From Alistipes dispar (lineage in GTDB: Bacteria; Bacteroidota; Bacteroidia; Bacteroidales; Rikenellaceae): a stretch of DNA of 64,000 bases. Shown here one piece after another: positions 25,590 to 32,650 of this stretch (within the stretch, counting starts at the first letter, position 1; each line of letters opens with the position of its first letter). The notes under the pieces were generated by a model that was not told where the DNA came from, made no database searches, and saw only the letters and a list, made by a program, of their open reading frames with translations. The DNA is taken from NCBI RefSeq assembly GCF_006542685.1, contig NZ_AP019736.1, positions 2,840,001 through 2,904,000 of the forward strand, written 5' to 3'. The position numbers were made by a program, and so were the translations under genes.

Positions 25590-26699
25590 TTACGACCGTT
25601 TCCGGTAGCTCAGCGCCGCCCAGAGGTTGAACAGCACGGCGAAGAGCGCGAGAGCCGCATAGTCGGTCCGGAGATCGGCGACGGTCGCCCCCTTGAGGTA
25701 AACCGCCCGCATGATGCCGATGAAGTAGCGGGGCGGCAGGAACCAGGTGATCCGCTGCGCCCATGCGGGCATCGACTCGACGGGGGTCAGCAGGCCGCTC
25801 ATCAGGATGAAGATCATCACGAAAAAGAACATGCCGAACATGGTCTGCTGCATGGTCGCCGAATAGTTGGCCGCGATCACACCGAATCCCGACATGACGA
25901 AGATGAAAAGCGCCGCAGCCAGGTAAACGGCGCCGAGCGACCCGACGGGAACCAGGCCGTAAACCGCCCAGGCGAGCGACATGGCCAGCGTCAGCACCCC
26001 GAGGCCGATCGCCCAGTAGGGGATCAGCTTCGCCAGCGTAAAGGCGAACTGACTCACGGGCGTGACGTTGATCTGTTCGATAGTGCCCGTCTCCTTTTCC
26101 CCCACGAGGTTCAGCGCCGGAAGAAAGCCGCAGAGCAGGATAAGCAGCATGATCATCAGCGCCGGAATCATGTAATTGCGGTATTCGAGCGTCGGATTGT
26201 AACGGTTCTCGACCACGACGGGATCGGATTGCGCCGACAATCCCCGCTCGCCGCGCAGCTCGGCGACGGAGGCCGCGACCGTCCGCACGAGGTACTGCAT
26301 TCCCAACGTGCCCTTCGTGGCGTTCACCCCGTTGGCCGAAATGCTCACGCGCCGCGGTGCGTCCTCCTCGAGGCTGCGCCCGAAATCGCGCGGAATCTCC
26401 AGCACGGCATCGGTATTCCCGGCTTCGAGACTGCGAAGCGCCGCGGAGAAATCGTCCGATACGCCGCAGAGCGTGAAATAATCCGAAGCGCCGATCTTCT
26501 GCACGATCCGCCGCGAAGCCGGCGAACGGTCGCAGTCCACGACCGACACGCTGACATGCCGGATGTCCATGGTCGTCACCCACGGCATCACGAGCATCAC
26601 CATCATCGGAAACATGAGCGCCATCCGCGGCAGGAACGGATTGCGGAAAAACTGCCGGAACTCCTTTTCGAGCAAAACCGCGAGTGTACGCATCGTCAT
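25590..26699 (-). CDS. ABC-2 type permease (YbhR-like), second of two
   Basis: 369 residues with one N-terminal helix (about 22-42), a large extracytoplasmic domain (about 45-170) and five C-terminal helices (175-365). LVGEKETGTIEQINVTPVS marks the ABC-2 amphipathic coupling region. It is the last gene of the exporter operon and overlaps the preceding permease gene as ATGA, so the two permeases are made in equal amounts and probably form a heterodimer. E. coli YbhS/YbhR is the closest arrangement I recognise. Confidence 0.88.
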   Translation of the reverse strand: MTMRTLAVLLEKEFRQFFRNPFLPRMALMFPMMVMLVMPWVTTMDIRHVSVSVVDCDRSPASRRIVQKIGASDYFTLCGVSDDFSAALRSLEAGNTDAVLEIPRDFGRSLEEDAPRRVSISANGVNATKGTLGMQYLVRTVAASVAELRGERGLSAQSDPVVVENRYNPTLEYRNYMIPALMIMLLILLCGFLPALNLVGEKETGTIEQINVTPVSQFAFTLAKLIPYWAIGLGVLTLAMSLAWAVYGLVPVGSLGAVYLAAALFIFVMSGFGVIAANYSATMQQTMFGMFFFVMIFILMSGLLTPVESMPAWAQRITWFLPPRYFIGIMRAVYLKGATVADLRTDYAALALFAVLFNLWAALSYRKRS

Positions 26700-27793
26700 T
26701 CGAGTTTATCGTTGAACTTCTTCAGCGCAATGACGACGAGCAGGACGGTCATAACCGAAAGGATGAGGAAATCCCCGAGAACCGCGGCGAAAGGCAGTCC
26801 CTCGATCATCAGTTTGCGGATAGCGTCGATATACCAGCGGGCCGGAACGACGCACGAAAGCAGGCGCAGAACGCCGGGCATGTTCTCGATCGGAAAAACC
26901 ATGCCCGAGAGCATGATGAGCGGCATGAGCATAAGCATGGCCGAGATCACCAGCGCCGTCACCTGCCGGTCGGAAATCGTGGAGATGAACAGCCCGAGCG
27001 CCAATGCCAGGGCGAGGTAGAGCAGCGACAGGCACACGATTCCCGCGACACTGCCCGACATGGGCACGTCCAGTACGAAACGGGCCAGCAGCAGGATGGA
27101 GACCAGATTCAGACACGACAGCGCGAAGTAGGGGATCATCTTGGCGAAGACGATCCGGATCGGCCGCACGGGCGAGACGAGCAGCACTTCCATCGTGCCG
27201 GTCTCCTTCTCGCGCACGATCGACACGGAGGTCATGATCGCGCAGATGACGATGAAGATCAACCCCATGATGCCCGGCACGAAATTGTAGGCGCTCTTCA
27301 TTTGCGGATTGTACAGCAGGCGCGTCCCGGGCGATGCGTCCGGAACCCCGGACGCCCCGGGCAGCAGCACGCTCTGCAGATAGGCGGCCCCGGCCGCGGC
27401 CATATTGGGATTCGAAGCGTCCATGACCAGTTGCACGGCCGGGGCCGCAGCCCCTCCGCCGGCCGACACTGCCGTCCGGCGGTCGAAATCGTCGGCGAAG
27501 ACCGCCACGGCATCGGCCCTGCCGGAACGCAGCGTACGGTCGATCTCGGGCCCGGCGACATAGCCTTTGAACGTGAAATAGGGATTCGCTTCCAGCCGGG
27601 CCACGCATTGCCGGACCGCTTCGGTCGGGTGCGGCGCGACGACGGCCACATTGACGTTGTTCACCTCGGTCGATATGGCGAATCCGAACAGGAGCAGCTG
27701 CACGACGGGAATGCCCAGCACGACGAGCATCGTGCGCGGATCGCGCACGATATGCAGCGTCTCCTTCCTGACGAACGACAAGAAACCTCCCAT
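26696..27793 (-). CDS. ABC-2 type permease (YbhS-like), first of two
   Basis: 365 residues. N-terminal helix at about 20-42 (LGIPVVQLLLFGFAIS), an extracytoplasmic domain with NVNVAVVAPHPTEAV, then five helices with IVREKETGTMEVLLVSPVRP as the coupling region. ATG 27793 was chosen because it begins the typical FVRKETLHIVRDPRTM start and lies just after the upstream ATPase gene stop at 27798. With the next permease and two ATPases it forms the inner-membrane part of a tripartite exporter. Confidence 0.88.
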   Translation of the reverse strand: MGGFLSFVRKETLHIVRDPRTMLVVLGIPVVQLLLFGFAISTEVNNVNVAVVAPHPTEAVRQCVARLEANPYFTFKGYVAGPEIDRTLRSGRADAVAVFADDFDRRTAVSAGGGAAAPAVQLVMDASNPNMAAAGAAYLQSVLLPGASGVPDASPGTRLLYNPQMKSAYNFVPGIMGLIFIVICAIMTSVSIVREKETGTMEVLLVSPVRPIRIVFAKMIPYFALSCLNLVSILLLARFVLDVPMSGSVAGIVCLSLLYLALALALGLFISTISDRQVTALVISAMLMLMPLIMLSGMVFPIENMPGVLRLLSCVVPARWYIDAIRKLMIEGLPFAAVLGDFLILSVMTVLLVVIALKKFNDKLE

Positions 27794-27797
27794 GCGA

Positions 27798-28538
27798 CTA
27801 TTCGGTTCGTTTGGCGCCGCGGGCCAGCGTCCGGAACACCTCGTCCATCGACTCCGCGGCAAATTCTCTCTTCAGTTCGGCGGGTGCGCCCAGCGCACGT
27901 ATCCGCCCGTCCACCATGATCGAGACACGCGAACAATACTCGGCCTCGTCCATGTAGTGCGTCGTCACGAAGACGGTCATCCCTCCGGCGGCCGCCTCGT
28001 AGATCAGCTCCCAGAACTGGCGGCGCGTCACGGGATCGACACCCCCCGTGGGCTCGTCGAGAAACACCACCTCGGGACGGTGCAGCGTCGCCACCGAAAA
28101 GGCGAGCTTCTGTTTCCACCCGAGCGGCAGCGCCCCGACGAGCGTGCGGCTCTCCCGCCGGAAATCGAGCCGGCGAAGCAGCGCGACCGCCCGACGCAGG
28201 ATCTCGCGCCGCGAAAGGCCGTAGATGCCGCCGTACAGCCGGATATTCTCGATCACCGTCAGGTCGTCGTACAGGGAGAAGCGCTGGCTCATGTAGCCGA
28301 TATGGCGCTTGATCCGCTCGCCCTGCCGCGCAATGTCGTACCCGGCGACCGTGCCGCCGCCCGAAGTGGGGCGGCTCAGCCCGCAGAGCATCCGCATGGC
28401 GGTGGTTTTCCCGGCGCCGTTGGCTCCGAGAAATCCGAAAATCTCGCCCCGCGCGACCTCGAACGAAATGCGGTCCACGGCCTTGAAGCCGCCGAAACTC
28501 TTGCTCAGCTCCCGGACGGATATGATAGGTTCATTCAT
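27798..28538 (-). CDS. ABC transporter ATPase with degenerate signature motif
   Basis: 246 residues. Walker A is GANGAGKTT (about 38-46), Walker B VVFLDEPTGGVDP, the switch His in VTTHYMDEAEY. The signature is LPLGWKQK instead of LSGGxxQ, as in the second nucleotide-binding domain of E. coli YbhF-like proteins. That makes one of the two ATP sites of the heterodimer asymmetric. It overlaps the other ATPase gene by 8 bases. In E. coli both domains are fused in one protein; here they are separate genes. Confidence 0.88.
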   Translation of the reverse strand: MNEPIISVRELSKSFGGFKAVDRISFEVARGEIFGFLGANGAGKTTAMRMLCGLSRPTSGGGTVAGYDIARQGERIKRHIGYMSQRFSLYDDLTVIENIRLYGGIYGLSRREILRRAVALLRRLDFRRESRTLVGALPLGWKQKLAFSVATLHRPEVVFLDEPTGGVDPVTRRQFWELIYEAAAGGMTVFVTTHYMDEAEYCSRVSIMVDGRIRALGAPAELKREFAAESMDEVFRTLARGAKRTE

Positions 28539-29463
28539 GGTGCATCCGTTTTATGAAAACATCCTCGATTCCGGGTTCGGCCGGGCGGAGGACAACGCCG
28601 CGGAAACCCTGGCCGGCGAGTCTGCGCACGAACCCTTCGGGATCGAAATCCGGTCCCGCAACGAGGTGGTGCGCCTCGCCGAAAGGATAGCACTCCTCGA
28701 CGCCCGGCTCCCGCCGCGCCGCCACGAGCAGACCGTACATCTCCCCGCCCGAAAGCGCATAGAGCCGTCCGCCGAAACCGCGGACGATTCCCTGCGGCGT
28801 ATCGACGCCCAGCAGGCGTCCCCTGTCGCAAAGCGCGATGCGGTCGCAGCGGCGCGCCTCATCCATATAAGGCGTCGAGACGAGCATCGAAATTCCACGG
28901 CGCTTCAGGTCGGAGAGCATGTCCCAGAACTCGCTGCGCGACACGGCATCGACGCCCGTGGTCGGTTCGTCCAGGAAAAGCACCGACGGGCGGTGGATCA
29001 GCGCGCAGCAGAGCGCGAGCTTCTGTTTCATGCCGCCCGAGAGTTTCCCGGCGCGGCGCGTGCGGAACGGTTCGATCTGACGGTAGATCGGAGCGATCAG
29101 ATCGGCATTCGCGCGGCGGTCCACGCCGAACAGCGCGGCGAAGAAACCGAGGTTCTCTTCTACCGACAGATCGGGGTAGAGCGAGAAACGTCCGGGCATG
29201 TAACCCACCCGCCGGCGGATCTCCCGGTAGCCGGACACGATGTCGAACCCGTCCACGGCGGCCCGGCCGCCGTCGGGCACGATGAGCGTCGCAAGCAGCC
29301 GGAACAGCGTCGTCTTGCCGGCTCCGTCGGGACCGATCAGTCCGAACAGCTCGCCCCGCGCGACCCCGAACGACACGCCGTCGAGCGCGGTCAGCGTCCC
29401 GTAACGTTTGGTCAGTCCTTCGACCGTAATGGCGGTTTCCACGGCGAAAAGATCATTTGTCAC
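28531..29463 (-). CDS. ABC transporter ATPase with canonical signature
   Basis: 310 residues. Walker A GPDGAGKTT (about 43-51), Q-loop VGYMPGRFSLY, signature LSGGMKQK, Walker B VLFLDEPTTGVD. Unusually, the H-loop position reads VSTPYMDEA, with no switch histidine, where most ATPases have THxxxEA. The C-terminal tail of about 75 residues resembles drug/multidrug exporter ATPases. It overlaps the preceding HlyD-type gene by 11 bases and the other ATPase gene by 8. Its partner keeps the switch His but has a degenerate signature, so the pair may have one competent composite ATP site. Confidence 0.88.
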   Translation of the reverse strand: MTNDLFAVETAITVEGLTKRYGTLTALDGVSFGVARGELFGLIGPDGAGKTTLFRLLATLIVPDGGRAAVDGFDIVSGYREIRRRVGYMPGRFSLYPDLSVEENLGFFAALFGVDRRANADLIAPIYRQIEPFRTRRAGKLSGGMKQKLALCCALIHRPSVLFLDEPTTGVDAVSRSEFWDMLSDLKRRGISMLVSTPYMDEARRCDRIALCDRGRLLGVDTPQGIVRGFGGRLYALSGGEMYGLLVAARREPGVEECYPFGEAHHLVAGPDFDPEGFVRRLAGQGFRGVVLRPAEPGIEDVFIKRMHHE

Positions 29464-30349
29464 CGGACAGACGGACCTCGCCGTAAAGCCCCAGCTTCAG
29501 CCGCCCGTCGTTCCGGACGGCTATCTTCACGGCATAGACCAGATTGGCACGCGTATCGCGCGTCTGGATGGTCTTGGGCGTAAATTCGCTTTCGGAAGCG
29601 ATCCACGTGATACGCCCGGGATAGTCGTACCGCGCATCGCCCCCGAAGTCGGCCGTCACCGTGACCGGCTCGCCGAGCCTCAGCCCGGCGAGCTGATCCG
29701 AAGTGAAGTAAGCCCGCAGATAGAGCGTCCCGAGATCGGCGACCTTCATCAGCGGCCGGCCCGCCGAAGCCAGCTCGCCGGCCTCGGCATACCGGGCCAG
29801 CACGGTCCCCGCGACGGGCGACACGATGCGGCACTTGCGGAGCTGGTCCTCGACCTGCGCGATCTGCAGGTCGATGGCCGAGGCGTTCTCGTCGATCGAC
29901 GCGGCGCTGTTCGCAAGCGTCGAGAGCAGCGCTTCGAGCTGGCCGTTCAGGACCTTCAACTGCGCGTCCATGTCGTCCAACTGCTTGGCCGTGGCCGCAC
30001 CGTCGCGCAGCAGATTCTCCACGCGCCGCCGCTCGGTCCGCTGCTTGGCGATCTGCTCGCGCAGTGCGGCCGCCTGCTTGGCTATATCCGGTCGTTCCGA
30101 ACGTACCGAGGCACGCTGCCGCTCCAACTGGAGCCGCCGCAGGTAAAGCTGTACGGTGTCGATCTCGCCGACCTGCTCTCCGGCCGTCAGCAGATCGCCC
30201 TCTTCGGCATCGAAGCGGAGGATGCGTCCCGCGGCTTCGGCCGACACCGTCACTTCCGTGGCCTCGAACGTCCCCGTGGCGTCGAAGTTCCCGCCGCGGT
30301 CACATGCGGCCAACAGAAACGCTGCCGCACAAAACAAGATTCGTTTCAT
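29453..30349 (-). CDS. HlyD/YbhG-type membrane fusion lipoprotein
   Basis: 298 residues with lipobox AAFLLAAC (Cys15). A biotinyl-lipoyl-like half domain (EATEVTVSAEAAGRILRFDAEEGDLL), a long coiled-coil hairpin at about 70-170 (rich in Arg, Gln, Leu) and the second half CRIVSPVAGTVLARYAEAGELAS follow. A beta-barrel forms the C terminus. It bridges the inner-membrane ABC-2 permeases to the TolC-like channel encoded immediately upstream, whose stop overlaps this start as ATGA. Confidence 0.88.
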   Translation of the reverse strand: MKRILFCAAAFLLAACDRGGNFDATGTFEATEVTVSAEAAGRILRFDAEEGDLLTAGEQVGEIDTVQLYLRRLQLERQRASVRSERPDIAKQAAALREQIAKQRTERRRVENLLRDGAATAKQLDDMDAQLKVLNGQLEALLSTLANSAASIDENASAIDLQIAQVEDQLRKCRIVSPVAGTVLARYAEAGELASAGRPLMKVADLGTLYLRAYFTSDQLAGLRLGEPVTVTADFGGDARYDYPGRITWIASESEFTPKTIQTRDTRANLVYAVKIAVRNDGRLKLGLYGEVRLSGDK

Positions 30350-31629
30350 CGGTTTATCGTATGTTTCAGTTCGTAAATCGTCTTCAGCAACTCGATCTCC
30401 CGCGCGCTGCGTGCCGCAGCGGCGGCATCCTCGTCGGCGATCTTCCGCAGCAGTCCGTTCGTATCCAGCACGCCGTTGCGCAGCTCCGATTCGGCCGCTT
30501 CGCGCACCGCCCGCCGCAGCCGGACGATCCGGTCGTCGTCGGCCAGCGCGCGCCGCAGCCGTGCGATCTCCCCGCTCTCTTCGGCTGCATCCAACCGGTT
30601 GTCGAACAAGAATATATCCCGTTGCACCTCGACTTGCCGTTTAGCCGCATCGAGCCGGCCCAGCGAATTCCGCTTCGTGTAATATCCTCCGAAATTCCAC
30701 GACATCCGAATCCCCACAAGGGCGTTCCACGTCCAATCGGAGGTCATCATACTACCGAAATAATCCATGCCCGGATAACCGTAATATCCCTGCACGAAAA
30801 GCCCGAAACGGGGCCGTGTCGCCGCCTTCACCAGCCGCTCCTGCGCCGAAATGCGGTCGATCCGCGCATCGAAGAGGCGCAGTTCGGGGCGCTCCGGTCC
30901 GGCGGCGACGGGTGCATCCGACGCTTCGGGACGCCGCAGCGCTCCGTCGCCCAGTTCCCGGCCGATGAACAGTTCCAGCATCCGTCGGTAACTGTCGCGC
31001 GAAGCCTCCACCTGCGCGAGCTGCTGGCCCGCCGCAAGCAGCTCGGCCTCCACCGCATCGGCGTCGGACTGCGCCGCCGCACCGTTGCGCAGCAAAGAAC
31101 GGACCTTGTCGAGATCACTCCGCAGCAGTCCGATCGTGATCCGCGTCTGCGCGATCCGTTCGTCGAGCAGCAGGATGCCGAAATAGAGGCCGTCCACACG
31201 CCCTTCGAGCGCATAGAGGTCCGCATCGGCGGTACGTGCGGCCTCGGCGGCTTCGGCTTCGGCCATCCGCTTGTCGGCCGACGACCGGCCGCCGTCCCAG
31301 ATCGTCTGGCTCAGTTCCAGTTGCGCCTTGTACTGGTCCCTGTTCAACCCGGGAATCTCCAGTCCCTGTCCGGCGAGAAATCCCGTCATCTCGCGCGGAA
31401 ATCCGGGAACATCGGTCTGCCAGGTCGCCTGCGCCGACAGGGAAAGCTGCGGCAGCCAGGCCCGGCGGGCATTCGACAGATCGTATTCGGCAGTACGCCG
31501 GATCAGGTCGTACTGCCGAATTTCGGGATAATGCCCGCGGGCCAGCTCCCGGCACTCGTCGAGCGTCGGCTGCGCCTGTGCTCCGAGTACGCACGGCAGC
31601 AAAACGGAGAAAAGCAACGCCCGTCTCAT
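30346..31629 (-). CDS. TolC-family outer membrane efflux protein
   Basis: 427 residues with signal peptide (1-19, LGAQAQ). Two OEP repeats are visible (about 22-210 and 225-420), each with long amphipathic helices and short beta hairpins (AWLPQLSLSAQATW; RPRFGLFVQGYYGYPG). Such proteins form the trimeric outer-membrane duct for tripartite exporters. ATG 31629 overlaps the regulator's stop codon as ATGA, and the 3' end overlaps the HlyD gene, so the whole operon is translationally coupled. Confidence 0.88.
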   Translation of the reverse strand: MRRALLFSVLLPCVLGAQAQPTLDECRELARGHYPEIRQYDLIRRTAEYDLSNARRAWLPQLSLSAQATWQTDVPGFPREMTGFLAGQGLEIPGLNRDQYKAQLELSQTIWDGGRSSADKRMAEAEAAEAARTADADLYALEGRVDGLYFGILLLDERIAQTRITIGLLRSDLDKVRSLLRNGAAAQSDADAVEAELLAAGQQLAQVEASRDSYRRMLELFIGRELGDGALRRPEASDAPVAAGPERPELRLFDARIDRISAQERLVKAATRPRFGLFVQGYYGYPGMDYFGSMMTSDWTWNALVGIRMSWNFGGYYTKRNSLGRLDAAKRQVEVQRDIFLFDNRLDAAEESGEIARLRRALADDDRIVRLRRAVREAAESELRNGVLDTNGLLRKIADEDAAAAARSAREIELLKTIYELKHTINR

Positions 31630-32264
31630 ACGTCTCTGCGGTTTCGGGGCATCAGCCGCCGCATGACGACTTCGATCGTCTCCTGCTTGCGAAGTCTGAA
31701 AAACGTTTCGCGATCGGCTGCCAGATCGCCGAGCAGCGGCACGATCACCGGATAGGCGATGAACGGAAAGGCGTTGAGCGAAATGATATCGAGCATCAGC
31801 ATCCGGACATCCATCGGCTCGGTCTCGCCGCGGGCGGCGGAGGCGTCCAGTTCCCGCTGGATGTCGAGCATCAGGACATTCGCGATGCGGCGAACGCTCC
31901 GCTGCATGCACTCGTAACGGTCGGGGCGAGCCAGCACTTCATTGACGATGAAACGCGGCAGGTCGGGATTGGCCGCGATGAAATCGAAATGGCGTTCGAT
32001 GCCGTTGCGCAACCGTTCGGGAAGCGGCAGGCCCGGTTGGCCGAAAGCCGCCAGCACCGATTCGCTCATCAGCCGCATTTTTTCGTCGAGAATCCGCTCG
32101 AAGATATGTTCCTTCGTGCGGAAGTAGTAGTGCAGCATGGCGTGCGTCACGCCCGCCGCCTCGGCGATCGAAGTGGTCCGCGCCCCGGCGTATCCCTTCG
32201 TCAGAAACTCCCGTTCCGCGGCCTTCAGGATCGCCTGCTCCTTGTTTTGCTGAGGTTTCGTCAT
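31626..32264 (-). CDS. TetR-family regulator of the exporter operon (CecR-like)
   Basis: 212 residues. The HTH is at about 10-55 (ILKAAEREFLTKGYAGARTTSIAEAAGVTHAMLHYYFRTKEHIF), followed by an all-helical ligand domain with TetR_C-like features. It is the first gene of the operon, like cecR (ybiH) beside ybhGFSR in E. coli, so it probably represses its own operon and is released by a toxic compound. ATG 32264 is preferred because the promoter box at 32309-32316 predicts transcription start near 32303, downstream of which the longer start would have almost no leader. Confidence 0.85.
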   Translation of the reverse strand: MTKPQQNKEQAILKAAEREFLTKGYAGARTTSIAEAAGVTHAMLHYYFRTKEHIFERILDEKMRLMSESVLAAFGQPGLPLPERLRNGIERHFDFIAANPDLPRFIVNEVLARPDRYECMQRSVRRIANVLMLDIQRELDASAARGETEPMDVRMLMLDIISLNAFPFIAYPVIVPLLGDLAADRETFFRLRKQETIEVVMRRLMPRNRRDV

Positions 32265-32277
32265 GCCTTTTCCTGTA

Positions 32278-32304
32278 TTAACATTTATATTTAACAATTT
32301 TGTT
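32278..32304. promoter_or_regulatory. Operator-like repeats at the exporter promoter
   Basis: TTAACA occurs at 32278-32283 and 32291-32296, and inverted (TGTTAA) at 32347-32352. AACAA-TT-TTGTT (32293-32304) is a short palindrome at the predicted transcription start. These could bind the TetR protein encoded just downstream; the assignment is inference. Confidence 0.4.
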
Positions 32305-32308
32305 TGTG

Positions 32309-32340
32309 CAAATATAAACACAAAAAACCGAATCCTCCAA
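32309..32340 (-). promoter_or_regulatory. Promoter of the TetR-TolC-HlyD-ABC operon
   Basis: On the minus strand TATATTTG (plus 32309-32316) is preceded by TTG (plus 32338-32340) with a 21-base spacer. Transcription would start near 32303 and give a leader of about 40 bases. Confidence 0.6.
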
Positions 32341-32650
32341 CAATTCTGTTAATTTTTTTCATCCGAACGTTCCGCGGAGACAGACAGCGGCCCGCAGCGG
32401 AGCGTCTCCGGCCGCACGGCCCGGGCAGCTCCGTCCGCAATCCGGACCGCAGGCCGTAACCGGTCGGGTATCCGCCGCATCCGGCAGGGGATAGCCGGAC
32501 CGCCGCCGGAAATCCGCACGCGGTCCGGAAGGCATCCGAATCCGCCGTTCCGGCCCGGCCGATTTGCATATCCCGGGAATTTTTCGCAAACTTGTAGCCC
32601 GAAAACCGCCTCAAGGCAGCTTTCACTCCGGCAAACGACCCGACTCTATT

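Larger units (their letters stand above)
32265..32650. other. Divergent region between exporter operon and rhamnosidase
   Basis: The 386 bases hold the exporter promoter and operator-like repeats (32278-32352). A GC-rich stretch with no gene (32360-32560) follows, then a TTTG at 32563-32566 with a poor -7 partner (CAAACTTG, 32587-32594) before the rhamnosidase gene. Confidence 0.45.
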
